DNA of 64,000 nt from Lysobacteraceae bacterium NML07-0707 (GTDB taxonomy: Bacteria > Pseudomonadota > Gammaproteobacteria > Xanthomonadales > Xanthomonadaceae), in NCBI GenBank assembly GCA_002798295.1, contig NWQT01000025.1, forward strand, positions 62,001 to 126,000, read 5' to 3'. The notes beneath the pieces are model-generated. The model saw only the letters and a program-made list of their open reading frames with translations. It ran no database searches and was not told the origin of the DNA. Positions 44,769 to 54,058 of this stretch are shown here, piece by piece (positions within the stretch are counted from its first letter, which is position 1; each line of letters begins with the position of its first letter). Both the position numbers and the translations under genes were made by a program.

Positions 44769-45260
44769 TTACTTCACCCGTTTGACTTTGGCTTGCACGG
44801 CGTTATTGCCCACCCGCAGCCACCAGGCGCCAAGCGCACCGGGGCGGATGCGCACTTCCGGGTTTTGTGCGCGCACGCCGTACAGGGTGGCATCGTCGGT
44901 TTGCTGCCACACTTGACCGTTTTCCAGGGTGTATTCGCGGTTGCGGGCAAAACCACGGAACTCACCTTGCAAGCGGCTGACGATAGGCTCGCTGGAGCCA
45001 AAATCAAAAAAGCCGCGGTTTTTGCGCACCACTTCCTGCCGGCCTTGTTCGCGCGCCGCTTCCAGTGCCGCCTGATCTGGCGCATTGCCCTGCAGCCAGG
45101 CATTGAGGTGGGCAAGCTCTGCTGCGCTCAACTTGTCCAGACCGGCGGCCTTGAACGCCTCGGCGCTCATGCGTTTTTCAATTGGCTCAAATTCCTGCGC
45201 CTGCAAGGGCAGGGCAAACAGCATGACCGCAAGGAAAAGACAGTGGCGGATTGGCTTCAT
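44769..45260 (-). CDS. Hypothetical secreted protein
   Basis: A 163-residue protein with signal peptide (MKPIRHCLFLAVMLFALPLQAQ), a helical region (KLSAAELAHLNAWL, coiled-coil-like) and a beta-rich C-terminal part with RLQGEFRGFARNREYTLENG and VWQQTDDATLYG. I do not recognise a family name, but the layout recalls small envelope proteins of Xanthomonadales. The ATG at 45260 is the start; the frame upstream is out of family. It diverges from relA by 64 bases. Confidence 0.75.
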   Translation of the reverse strand: MKPIRHCLFLAVMLFALPLQAQEFEPIEKRMSAEAFKAAGLDKLSAAELAHLNAWLQGNAPDQAALEAAREQGRQEVVRKNRGFFDFGSSEPIVSRLQGEFRGFARNREYTLENGQVWQQTDDATLYGVRAQNPEVRIRPGALGAWWLRVGNNAVQAKVKRVK

Positions 45261-45324
45261 GGGGCTTCCAATTGCGTAAGTTGCCGCTAGTGTAGTCGCA
45301 AGTGAGAGTCCAGCAGATGCCGCC

Positions 45325-47451
45325 ATGTCCCTGATGCTTGATGAAGTGCTTGCCCTGCCTGCTGTATCGGTTTTGCGCGATACCGACCGACAACGTCTTG
45401 AGCGCAGCTTGCCGACGCTGCCGCAAGGCGCGGACTGGCGATGGCTGGAAAACACGCTGGCGCTTTTGGCAACACTGGGCGCGGATGCGCAGATGCTGGT
45501 GGCCGCGATTTTCGATGCCGCAGGCCTGACAGCGGATACCTTGAAAGCCTTGCCGCTGGAAGCGGGAGAAGCGACCTTGCTGGAAGGCTTGGCCGCCGAG
45601 CAGCAGGTGCGCGCCCTGCATACCGAGCAGCGTCAGGGCAGCAACCCGGAGGGCTTGCGCCGCCTGTTGCTGGCCATGACCCAGGACCTGCGCGTGGTGC
45701 CGATTTTGCTGGCACGACATTTGGCCAGGCTGCGCCATGCCGTGGCCGAAGGCAGCGATGAGGCACTGGCGCTGGCGAAGTTGACCCGCGATATCCATGC
45801 ACCGCTGGCCAACCGTCTGGGCATCTGGCAGCTGAAGTGGGAGCTGGAAGACCTGGCCTTCCGCGTACTGGAGCCGGATGCCTATCGCCGCATCGCCCGG
45901 CTGCTGGATGACAAACGCCGTGACCGCGAAGATTACATTGCCCAGTTCAAGCACGAACTGAGCGAGGCGGTGGCGGCTGCCGGCATCCAGGCCGATGTCG
46001 CAGGGCGACCGAAGCATATCTACAGCATCTGGCGAAAGATGCAGAAGAAAAACTTGCCGTTCGAGGGCTTGTACGACCTGCGTGCGGTACGCGTATTGGT
46101 GGATGAAACCGCCCAGTGCTATGCGGTGCTGGGTTTGGTGCATGCGCGCTGGCTGCCGGTACCGGGCGAGTTTGATGATTACATCGCCCGTCCCAAAGCC
46201 AACGACTACCGTTCGCTGCATACCTGCGTGGTCGGGTCGGGCGGCAAAATAGTGGAAGTGCAAATCCGCACCCGCGAAATGCACGCCCATGCCGAGCTCG
46301 GGGTGGCCGCACACTGGCGCTATAAAGAAGGCGGCGCAGGCGATGCGGCGCTGGAGCGCAAAGTGGCATGGATGCGCAAATTGCTTGATGCCAGCCATGA
46401 GGAGGGCGGCGCCGACCTGCAAGCCGGGCTTGACCATGAGCTAGTCGAAGACCGCATCTATGCGCTCTCGCCCAAGGGCGAAGTCATCGACCTCCCGCAG
46501 GGTGCCACGCCCCTGGACTTTGCCTACCGCGTGCATACCGAAGTCGGTCATCGTTGCCGCGGCGCGAAAGTCGATGGCCGCATCGTGCCCCTGGATTACA
46601 GGCTCAATACCGGCGAGCGCGTGGAAATCATGACCGGCAAGGTCAGCGAGCCGCGCCGCGACTGGCTGCTGCCCGGCAACCGCTTTTTGGTCAGCGCGCG
46701 CTCACGTGAAAAAGTGCGTGCCTGGTTCCGCAAGCTCGACCGGGAGCGCAACCAGCAGGCCGGACGCGAAATTCTGGAGCGTGAATTGAAGCGCCTGGGG
46801 CAGGCCGATGGCGCACTGGATGACATCCTGCCGCGCTTCCATGTCAGCTCGATAGAAGCCCTATGGGTACAACTGGCGCTGGGCGAAATCGGCCCGCATC
46901 AGGTCGTTCGCGCACTGGGCGATGCGCGCAAGGCGGCGCAAGCGGCGGCGGCCGAACCAGCGCAAGCCGCCGTCATCACCCACAAAACGGCAGATGATGG
47001 CGCCGCCCGCCCCGGAGTTTCGGTGGCCGGGGTGGATAACCTGCTGGTGCATATCGCCCGCTGCTGCCAGCCGGTGCCGGGCGAGCCGGTAGCCGGTTAC
47101 CTCAGCAAGCGCCGCGGGCTTGCCATGCATCGCGCCAATTGCCCGGCATTGCAGCGCATGGTGGCCGCCGACCCGGCGCGCTGGATGCCGGTGAGCTGGG
47201 AGGATGCCGGTAGCCGGCAGCGCGTGGAAATTGCCATGACCGCCATCGACCGGCGCTACCTGCTGCGCGATGTCAGCAACCTGATCGCGCAGGAAAACCT
47301 GCATGTGGGCAATATTCAAGGCAACAGCAATACACGCGATGGCCGCACCCGGCTGACCATCCAGGTACAGGTGCGCGATTTTGACCAGCTCTCGCAGCTT
47401 ATCGGCAAACTCGCCGCCCTTCCCGGCGTGGAGGAAGTGCGGCGAGGCTGA
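45325..47451 (+). CDS. relA: GTP pyrophosphokinase RelA (monofunctional (p)ppGpp synthetase)
   Basis: A 708-residue stringent-response enzyme that makes (p)ppGpp on starved ribosomes. The hydrolase-like HD region lacks the His-Asp pair, so it cannot hydrolyse ppGpp. The synthetase region has KHIYSIWRKMQKK and EFDDYIARPKANDYRSLHT; the EFDD (282-285) is the ExDD motif of RelA, in contrast to RxKD of SpoT. Then a TGS domain (about 395-455), a helical and zinc-finger region (HIARCCQPVPGEP), and a C-terminal ACT domain (about 635-708). It begins at 45325, with 45334 as an alternative. Confidence 0.96.
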   Translation: MSLMLDEVLALPAVSVLRDTDRQRLERSLPTLPQGADWRWLENTLALLATLGADAQMLVAAIFDAAGLTADTLKALPLEAGEATLLEGLAAEQQVRALHTEQRQGSNPEGLRRLLLAMTQDLRVVPILLARHLARLRHAVAEGSDEALALAKLTRDIHAPLANRLGIWQLKWELEDLAFRVLEPDAYRRIARLLDDKRRDREDYIAQFKHELSEAVAAAGIQADVAGRPKHIYSIWRKMQKKNLPFEGLYDLRAVRVLVDETAQCYAVLGLVHARWLPVPGEFDDYIARPKANDYRSLHTCVVGSGGKIVEVQIRTREMHAHAELGVAAHWRYKEGGAGDAALERKVAWMRKLLDASHEEGGADLQAGLDHELVEDRIYALSPKGEVIDLPQGATPLDFAYRVHTEVGHRCRGAKVDGRIVPLDYRLNTGERVEIMTGKVSEPRRDWLLPGNRFLVSARSREKVRAWFRKLDRERNQQAGREILERELKRLGQADGALDDILPRFHVSSIEALWVQLALGEIGPHQVVRALGDARKAAQAAAAEPAQAAVITHKTADDGAARPGVSVAGVDNLLVHIARCCQPVPGEPVAGYLSKRRGLAMHRANCPALQRMVAADPARWMPVSWEDAGSRQRVEIAMTAIDRRYLLRDVSNLIAQENLHVGNIQGNSNTRDGRTRLTIQVQVRDFDQLSQLIGKLAALPGVEEVRRG

Positions 47452-47621
47452 GCAGCCTCTGAGAGGCTCCCCGTTGGTCATGGATGCCCTGCCACGAGTC
47501 AATCGTGCAATTGACTGATTTGTGTGAGCCAGGTGCGGACATGTGCCGGACTTGGCGTGGGCTGGTAACGCCGGGAGGACGTTGTTCAGACCTTCCCTGA
47601 GTGGGCAGGGCGCATGCCCGC

Positions 47622-47627
47622 TATACT
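47622..47627 (+). promoter_or_regulatory. Possible -10 element (TATACT) for the glycosyltransferase gene
   Basis: TATACT 33 bases before the start of the two-domain glycosyltransferase, in the 209-base gap after relA. A weak hairpin (agtcaat/attgact at 47497-47516) lies earlier in the gap and could be the relA end. No strong -35 is visible. Confidence 0.35.
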
Positions 47628-47660
47628 GCGCAGCCCCGTATTTGACGGCTTGCATAAAGG

Positions 47661-49844
47661 ATGTCGGCTTCATCACGTTCGCGCCTGTATCGGCTGGCAC
47701 GGCAGTTGTACTGGCAGCTGCCGCTCCCGCGTGATGCCAAGGACAAGGCCGTGGCCTGTGCTTACCGGCACCTGGGGCGCTGCTTTGCCGGAATGCCGCA
47801 CTATGAATCCTGGCTGCGCGGGCAAAGGGTTGAGGCGTCACTGCCGGAAGTACGCGGGCCCGTGGCGCCGGATGATTTTGATGCGGTGATTGCGCGCTTG
47901 AAATTTGCAGAGTGCAGCGCGCCTGAAATCAGCATCGTGATTCCTGCCTATGGCGACCTGCCGCATGTGCTGGCCTGCCTGCAATCCATTGCCGATAACC
48001 CGCCAGGTTGCAGTTATGAGGTCATCGTCGCAGAGGATGCCTCCGGGCAGGCCGAGATGGCGTATCTGGCGCGCATCCCTGGCCTGCGTTATCTGCCGTT
48101 TGCTGAAAACTTAGGTTTCTTGCGCGCCAGTAATCGTGCGGTAGCTACAGCGCGCGGGCATTTTCTAGCTCTGCTTAATAGTGATGCGGAAGTCGGTGAA
48201 GGCGCATTCGATGCGCTCTGGCGAACCTTCCAGATGTACCCGGAGTGCGGCCTGGTGGGTGCCAAGCTGTGCTATCCCGATGGTCGCCTGCAAGAAGCCG
48301 GCGGCATCCTGTGGCGCGATGGCACCGCCTGGAATTGGGGGCGCTTTGATGATGCCCGGCATTCACGCTACAACTTTGTGCGCGAGGTGGACTATGTATC
48401 GGCAGCTGCGGTGATGATGCCGATGGCCTTGTTCCGCACGCTGGGCGGCTTTGACGAATACTTTGCGCCCGCGTACTGCGAGGACTCGGATCTGGCGATG
48501 CGCGTGCGCGCAGCAGGCAGGCGCGTGCTGTACCAGCCTGCGGCGCGCATCATTCACCATGAAGGCATCAGCCATGGCCGCGATACCGGCACCGGTATCA
48601 AGGCGATGCAACTGCACAATCAAGTCAAATTTCGCAAGCGTTGGGCAAAAGAGCTCGATGCCGGGCATTACGCCAATGGCGAGCAACCCTTGCTGGCTTG
48701 CGAGCGCGATCGCCGTCCGCTGCTGCTGCTGGTGGATAGCGCCTTGCCCGAGCCCGAGCGCGATGCCGGTTCACGTACCTTGCTGGCCTTTATCGAAGCG
48801 TTGCTGGCGCTGGGCTGGCGCATCAAATACTGGCCGCAAAATCTGGATGAGAGCCCCGCTCATGCCGCCTTTTTACAACAGCGCGGTATTGAGGTGATGC
48901 AGGGCGAGCGTTATCGCGGCCGCTTTAATGACTGGCTGCGCGACCATGCGCCGGCGCTGGATGCGGTCTTGCTCTCGCGCCCGTTGGTAGCGGCCAATGC
49001 CATCGCCAGCATACGCCGCTGTGCGCCAGCTGCCCGTATCCTGTATTACGGTCACGACTTGCATTACCGCCGTCTGGCCGAGCAGGCCGAAGTTAGCCGG
49101 GACAAGTCGGTATTGCGGGAGAGCCGCGCGATGCAGCGTCTTGAGCAGCGCATTTGGCGTGATGTGGATGCAGTGCTGTATCCCTCCGAACAAGAAGCCA
49201 GGCAGGTGCGTCGCCAGACGCATACCCCGGTATCGGCCATCCCGGCATATCGCTTTCATGCCAGTGCCCGCACACCGCCTTTAGCCCAGGGACGCGAAGG
49301 CGTGCTGTTTGTGGCCGGGTTTGCGCATGCGCCCAATATTGATGCGGCGCTCTGGTGCGTGAACGCTATCTTGCCGCATCTGCATGCGCGGCACCCGGAG
49401 CTGCGGCTGACGCTGGCAGGCTCCAACCCCGATGCGCGGGTGCAGGCGTTGGCAGGCCAGATGGTGCGCGTGACCGGGCAAGTGAGCGAGGCGCAGTTGC
49501 AGGCCTTGTATGCCAAGACGCGGGTGGTAGTGGTGCCACTGCGTTTTGGCGCCGGGGTCAAGCACAAGGTGGTCGAGGCGATGCATCTGGGCGTGCCAGT
49601 GGTGACTACCGATGTGGGTGCACAGGGTTTGGAAGATATTGGCCATGCACTGGCCATCGCCCAGACGCCCGAAGCATTGGCGGCACATATCGACCGGCTT
49701 TTGCTGGACGATGCCCTCTGGCTGGAGCAGGCCCGTGCCGGGCAAGCCTGGGTGGATGCGCATTATTCAAAAGCGCGCATCCAGGCGGTGCTGGCGGCGG
49801 CTTTGTCAGGCGAGGGCACTTTTGCCCATCCAGCCCGCGTATAG
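47661..49844 (+). CDS. Two-domain glycosyltransferase (GT2 fused to GT4-type)
   Basis: A 727-residue protein. A GT2 domain occupies about 90-310: EISIVIPAYGDLPHVLACLQS, HFLALLNSDAEVGEGAFDAL, and YCEDSDLAMRVRAAGRRVLY. A C-terminal GT4-like domain at about 375-715 has LPEPERDAGSRTLLAFIEAL and the donor-site segment RFGAGVKHKVVEAMHLGVPVV. Such fusions build two sugar steps of a surface glycan, O antigen or similar, but no polysaccharide cluster lies here. A stop codon just before the ATG fixes the start, although the ribosome site is poor. mrcB follows after 70 bases. Confidence 0.9.
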   Translation: MSASSRSRLYRLARQLYWQLPLPRDAKDKAVACAYRHLGRCFAGMPHYESWLRGQRVEASLPEVRGPVAPDDFDAVIARLKFAECSAPEISIVIPAYGDLPHVLACLQSIADNPPGCSYEVIVAEDASGQAEMAYLARIPGLRYLPFAENLGFLRASNRAVATARGHFLALLNSDAEVGEGAFDALWRTFQMYPECGLVGAKLCYPDGRLQEAGGILWRDGTAWNWGRFDDARHSRYNFVREVDYVSAAAVMMPMALFRTLGGFDEYFAPAYCEDSDLAMRVRAAGRRVLYQPAARIIHHEGISHGRDTGTGIKAMQLHNQVKFRKRWAKELDAGHYANGEQPLLACERDRRPLLLLVDSALPEPERDAGSRTLLAFIEALLALGWRIKYWPQNLDESPAHAAFLQQRGIEVMQGERYRGRFNDWLRDHAPALDAVLLSRPLVAANAIASIRRCAPAARILYYGHDLHYRRLAEQAEVSRDKSVLRESRAMQRLEQRIWRDVDAVLYPSEQEARQVRRQTHTPVSAIPAYRFHASARTPPLAQGREGVLFVAGFAHAPNIDAALWCVNAILPHLHARHPELRLTLAGSNPDARVQALAGQMVRVTGQVSEAQLQALYAKTRVVVVPLRFGAGVKHKVVEAMHLGVPVVTTDVGAQGLEDIGHALAIAQTPEALAAHIDRLLLDDALWLEQARAGQAWVDAHYSKARIQAVLAAALSGEGTFAHPARV

Positions 49845-49914
49845 GTTATGCCGCAGTTGGAGCGCTAGACTTGCGCCCTGATGATTTTGATCCCATTGCC
49901 CCGCTGCACATCGC

Positions 49915-52302
49915 ATGGCCCGATACGATTACGACGACCCTGACTACGACGATACGCTGGATGAGGCCGATACCCGACCGGGTTTTGTCGCGCGCTGGCT
50001 GCGCCGGTTTCTGGTTCTGGGATTGGCGCTGGCCGGTATTGGCCTGGGTTTTTTGATTCCCTACATGGTGTATCTGAACAACCAGGTCAGTGAGCGCTTT
50101 GGCCAGTTGCAGTGGCAGTTGCCGACCCGTATCTATGCCCGTCCCTTGCAGCTGGAGCCGGGGATCGCCATGAATGCGGCCACGCTCAAGATTGAGCTGG
50201 ATGCGGCTGCCTATCTCAATGACGGGCAGGGCATCCGCCCCGGCACCTATGCGCAGAAAGATGGCCGCTTCATCATTTCCAGCCGGGGTTATTTTGATGT
50301 GGAAGGCCGCATCGCTGCGCAGCGCGTCCAGGTGCAGGTTTCCGGCGGGCGCGTGGCCAGCCTGCAAAAAGCCGACGGCAGTCAGCTGCGCGCAGCGCGG
50401 CTGGATCCGGCGCGTATCGCCACCTTGCATGGCAAGAGCCAGGAAGAGCGCCGTCTGGTCAGTTTGCGTGAAGTGCCGGAAAAACTGGTGACCGGCTTGC
50501 AGGCGGTGGAAGACCGCGACTTTGCCCGCCACCATGGCATCGACCCGACCGGCATTGTTCGTGCAGTCTGGGTGTCGCTGCGCTCCGGCGGCAAGAGCCT
50601 GCAAGGCGGCAGCACCCTGACCCAGCAGGTGGCGCGTAGCGGCCTGCTCGATATCGGCAAGGAAGTCACCGCCTCGCGCAAGTTCAAGGAAATCCTCTAC
50701 GCGCTGATTCTGGATGCGCGCTATGACAAGCGCACCATTTTGGAAACCTATTTCAACCAGGTGTATTGGGGACAGCGCGGCGCGCAGGCGATTCACGGCG
50801 TGGCCTCGGCATCGGAATTCTGGTTCAACCGCAGCCTTGACCAGTTGAGCGACGAGCAAATCGCGCTGCTGATTGCCATCGTCAACGGGCCGTCTTATTA
50901 CGACCCGCGCCGCAACCCCGAGCGTGCGCTTGAGCGGCGCAATTTCGTGTTGCAAAAGATGCTGGAAAACCGCGTGCTGACCCAGGGCGAATACGAGGCC
51001 GCACTGAAAGCACCGCTGGGTGTAAGCAAAGTGCCGGGCGGCGCGGCGCCCAACCGCTTCCCGGCCTATATCGACCTGGTGCGCAGACAGCTGATACGCG
51101 ACTATCCGGCCGACTCCTTGCAAGGCGCCGGGCTTGCGGTGATGAGCACGATGTCGCCGTCCGCCCAGGGCTATGCCGAAGGCGCGGTGACGCGCACCAT
51201 GAAGGCGCTGGGCGAGCGCCGCAAGGTGCCGCTGGAAACGGGCCTGGTGCTCACCGATGTGCATAACGGCCAGGTACTGGCAATGGTGGGCAGCAAGGAT
51301 TTTGGCATGCCGGGTTTCAATCGCGCACTGGAGGCGCAGCGCCCGGTCGGCTCCATCATCAAGCCCTTCGTCTATATGCTGGCGCTGGCGCAGCCACAGC
51401 GATGGTCATTGGCCAGCGCGCTGGATGATTCGCCGCTGAGCGTGCGGCTTGCCAATGGCCGCAGCTGGACGCCGGGCAATGCCGATGGGCGTAGCCACGG
51501 TGTTGTGCCGATGCTGGATGCACTGGCGATGAGCTATAACCTGGCCACGGTGCGGCTCGGCATGGAGGTGGGCCCCGAGCGCGTGGCCGAGCTTGCCCGC
51601 ACCCTGGCGGGCGTGCAGATGCCGCCCAATCCGTCACTGCTGCTGGGCGCGACCGAGCAAAGCCCATATGCAATGACGCAGATGTATCAATTCCTGGCTT
51701 CGGGCGGTGAAGTGCAGCCACTGCGCGCAGTGCGCGGCGTACTCGATGCCAGGGGGCAGGCGCTCAACCGCTACGACAGCGCACCGCCTCCCGCACAGCA
51801 GGGCGACGCGGTGGCCACCCGGCTGATCACCATCGCCCTGCAACAAGCGGTCAGTAACGGCACTGGCCGGCGGCTGCTGGCCGATGGCCTTGGCAGGCTC
51901 AAGCCCGCAGGCAAAACCGGCACCTCCAATGACGGACGTGATAGCTGGTTTGCGGGCTGGACCGGTGACCATCTGGCGGTGGTATGGATGGGCAATGACC
52001 AGAATCAGGCCACCGGCCTGTATGGCTCGACCGGCGCGATGCGGGTGTGGTCGGGCATCTTCCAGCACCTGCCAAGCCGCGCGCTGGAAGTGGGCGATGA
52101 AGGCATCGAATGGCACTGGGTCAGCGGCAGTCATGGCAGCGATGCCAGCTGCCCCGGCGCACGCCGCTTCCCGTTCGTGGCCGGCTATGCGCCCGAATAT
52201 CAGCCCTGTATCCAGTGGTCGCCGGCCATCGAAAGCGGCATTGAACAAACCGAGGCAGAAAAACCTGCAAAAAGCTGGCTGGACAGGCTGCTGGGGCGGT
52301 AG
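49915..52302 (+). CDS. mrcB: Penicillin-binding protein 1B
   Basis: A 795-residue bifunctional peptidoglycan synthase. A cytoplasmic Asp/Tyr-rich tail (YDYDDPDYDDT) and one membrane helix (about 32-55) precede a UvrB2-like region, the glycosyltransferase with EDRDFARHHGIDP catalytic Glu and QGGSTLTQQVAR, and the transpeptidase with active Ser in PVGSIIKPF (SxxK), SYN (SxN), and AGKTGTSND (KTG). It is the class A PBP that LpoB-type proteins activate in enterics. An insertion-sequence pocket follows the stop within 200 bases. Confidence 0.95.
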   Translation: MARYDYDDPDYDDTLDEADTRPGFVARWLRRFLVLGLALAGIGLGFLIPYMVYLNNQVSERFGQLQWQLPTRIYARPLQLEPGIAMNAATLKIELDAAAYLNDGQGIRPGTYAQKDGRFIISSRGYFDVEGRIAAQRVQVQVSGGRVASLQKADGSQLRAARLDPARIATLHGKSQEERRLVSLREVPEKLVTGLQAVEDRDFARHHGIDPTGIVRAVWVSLRSGGKSLQGGSTLTQQVARSGLLDIGKEVTASRKFKEILYALILDARYDKRTILETYFNQVYWGQRGAQAIHGVASASEFWFNRSLDQLSDEQIALLIAIVNGPSYYDPRRNPERALERRNFVLQKMLENRVLTQGEYEAALKAPLGVSKVPGGAAPNRFPAYIDLVRRQLIRDYPADSLQGAGLAVMSTMSPSAQGYAEGAVTRTMKALGERRKVPLETGLVLTDVHNGQVLAMVGSKDFGMPGFNRALEAQRPVGSIIKPFVYMLALAQPQRWSLASALDDSPLSVRLANGRSWTPGNADGRSHGVVPMLDALAMSYNLATVRLGMEVGPERVAELARTLAGVQMPPNPSLLLGATEQSPYAMTQMYQFLASGGEVQPLRAVRGVLDARGQALNRYDSAPPPAQQGDAVATRLITIALQQAVSNGTGRRLLADGLGRLKPAGKTGTSNDGRDSWFAGWTGDHLAVVWMGNDQNQATGLYGSTGAMRVWSGIFQHLPSRALEVGDEGIEWHWVSGSHGSDASCPGARRFPFVAGYAPEYQPCIQWSPAIESGIEQTEAEKPAKSWLDRLLGR

Positions 52303-52497
52303 TTTCAGGGGTGTCCAGCTGTGTGCTGGGCTGGTATTCCACTTCCAGAAGCCCGTTGGAACCGGTGGCAAAGTAACTGGCCTGTGTGCTTGTTTGTTTG
52401 AAATTGCGCTCGCCCAGTGCGTAGCCTTCCCCTCAATTGAGACAGTTCTAAAGGAGAACTTTTGGCAGTCTATGAAGATGACTGAAGGAGCGTTCTG
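52303..52497. other. Gene-free sequence between mrcB and the IS3 remnant
   Basis: About 195 bases with no gene, hairpin or repeat I can support. It contains the presumed left boundary of the IS3-type remnant, but I could not identify terminal inverted repeats or a target duplication. Confidence 0.4.
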
Positions 52498-52822
52498 ATG
52501 CGCAAGAGCAAGTTCACTGAATCCCAGATTGTGGGGATCCTGAAGGAGGGCGATGCAGGCATTCCCATCAAGTCTGGTGCGCTGCCACGGGATCAGCGTG
52601 GCGACGTATGAGATTGACACCCGCCTGCCAGCCGAACGGGTGATTCGTGCACTGGAGCAGCTGAAGCAATGGCGCGGTTTGCCCAAGGCCATTCGTTGTG
52701 ACAACGGCCCTGAATACACCGCACAAAGCCTGGTCGACTGGTGTCGCAAGCATCACATTGAGCTGCGCTACATCCAACCGGGCAAGCCGAACCAAAACGC
52801 TTAAATTGAACGATTCAACAAG
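52498..52822 (+). pseudogene. IS3-family transposase remnant, internally deleted
   Basis: The N-terminal part of OrfA is present (MRKSKFTESQIVGILKEGDAG from 52498) and joins, with nearly all of OrfA and the first half of OrfB missing, to the end of the integrase core in another frame (RVIRALEQLKQWRGLPKAIR, then CDNGPEYTAQSLVDW and YIQPGKPNQNA). A TAA replaces the expected Tyr codon of NAYIERFN at 52802, and IERFNK follows in frame until 52822, after which the match ends. So it is a dead IS3 copy with a deletion, a frame change and a nonsense codon. Confidence 0.88.
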
Positions 52823-52902
52823 GTAATTCCTAGCCTTTCCGGACCAGAACAGTTCTGATGCTCTGGATAGAAGTCTGCCTCAAAAGCTTGTGTAGCAAGG
52901 GT

Positions 52903-53931
52903 TTAAGGTCTTGCCCACGATGCTTGAAGCGATAGCAAACTTCGGCCAGGTAAAGGTGAAAGTATTGACGTTTTCAGTCTCATCATTAGATGGCTCGGGG
53001 CAATCCTAAAGCGTTCAGGCTGTGCGTCCCACTGTTTGCAGATGAATTCGTAGGGCGTGAGCCCTTTCAAGGTCTTGAGTCTGCGGGCGAAGTTGTAGGC
53101 GTCCATGAAGCCGGCCAGGTGTTGTTGCAGCTGTGCGTGATCGTCGTAATGGAAGCGTTTGACGGTGGCCTCCTTGATGGTTCGGTTCATCCGTTCGACC
53201 TGTCCATTCGTCCAGGGATGCTTGAGCTGGGTCAGACGGTGCTCGATGCCATGCTCTTTACACACCCGGGTGAAGATGTGCTCCAGGCAATACCGGTCAC
53301 GACGGCGGTTGGTGAATTGGATGCCGTTGTCGGTCAGCACCGTGTGGATGTGGTAGGGCGCGGTATCCATCAAATTGCGCAGAAACTGCGCTGCTACCAT
53401 CTTGGTGGCGCGGCGATGCAGCCCGGCGTAAGCGAACTTCGACGTTCTGTCGATGGCAACAAACAGGTAGAGCCTGCCTTCAGCGGTATGCACCTCGGCA
53501 ATATCGACATGGAAGTAGCCGATGGGATAACGCTTGAAGGTTTTTTTGACGGGCTTATCGCCTTCAGGTTCAGGCAGCCGAGAGATGCCATGGCGCTGCA
53601 AACAGCGATGCAGCGAGGAGCGCGTCAGATGCGGGATGGTTGCTTGCAAGGCATACAGACAGTCATCCAGCGGCAGCAGGGTGTGCTTGCGGAAAGCAAC
53701 GATGGCGGCCTCTTCCTCAATGGACAACACGGTAGAGCGCGGCTGCCTGGGTCCGGTAGGCAGGTCGGCCACCGAGGTGCGTTTCTTCCACTTGGCCACC
53801 GTTTTGATGTTGATGCCATAACGCTTGGCCAGCACTCTCAAGCTCTCTTGACTATGTTGTATCGCTCGGCGGGTTGCCTCTGTCGTCGTGGCGCTTGCAT
53901 GAAGAACTTGTCCCATAGTGCTTGCTTCCAT
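52903..53931 (-). CDS. IS481 family transposase
   Basis: A 342-residue transposase: an N-terminal HTH (LRVLAKRYGINIKTVAKWK) and a DDE integrase core (GYFHVDIAEVHTAEGRLYLF, TVLTDNGIQFTNR, TNGQVERMNRTIKEAT). After PERFRIAPSHLMMRLK, where IS481 proteins usually end, there are about 27 extra residues without a family match, so the native stop seems lost by a small change or truncation at the element end. I could not find convincing terminal repeats. The ATG is 53931, or 53916 for a shorter form. Confidence 0.9.
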   Translation of the reverse strand: MEASTMGQVLHASATTTEATRRAIQHSQESLRVLAKRYGINIKTVAKWKKRTSVADLPTGPRQPRSTVLSIEEEAAIVAFRKHTLLPLDDCLYALQATIPHLTRSSLHRCLQRHGISRLPEPEGDKPVKKTFKRYPIGYFHVDIAEVHTAEGRLYLFVAIDRTSKFAYAGLHRRATKMVAAQFLRNLMDTAPYHIHTVLTDNGIQFTNRRRDRYCLEHIFTRVCKEHGIEHRLTQLKHPWTNGQVERMNRTIKEATVKRFHYDDHAQLQQHLAGFMDAYNFARRLKTLKGLTPYEFICKQWDAQPERFRIAPSHLMMRLKTSILSPLPGRSLLSLQASWARP

Positions 53932-54058
53932 TCGGGGGAGAAGATTGAACCATCAAAGTCTGGGATCAAACAGGTATTGGGTGTTAAGGAATTAGATGGG
54001 CTGTTCACGTGCGGAAGGCCTGTCAAAACCCGGGACAGATTTTTCACGGCAGCCGTGT

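Noticed and set aside
45187-46437. Leftward 416-codon frame
   Set aside because: Antisense to relA, which has clear synthetase, TGS and ACT domains.
49846-51264. Leftward 472-codon frame
   Set aside because: Antisense to mrcB, with no membrane or catalytic features of its own.
54020-54056. Hairpin cacgg-cag-ccgtg as a terminator of the eptA-type gene
   Set aside because: On the transcript strand it is followed by A residues, not T; it could only work rightward, where no gene ends.
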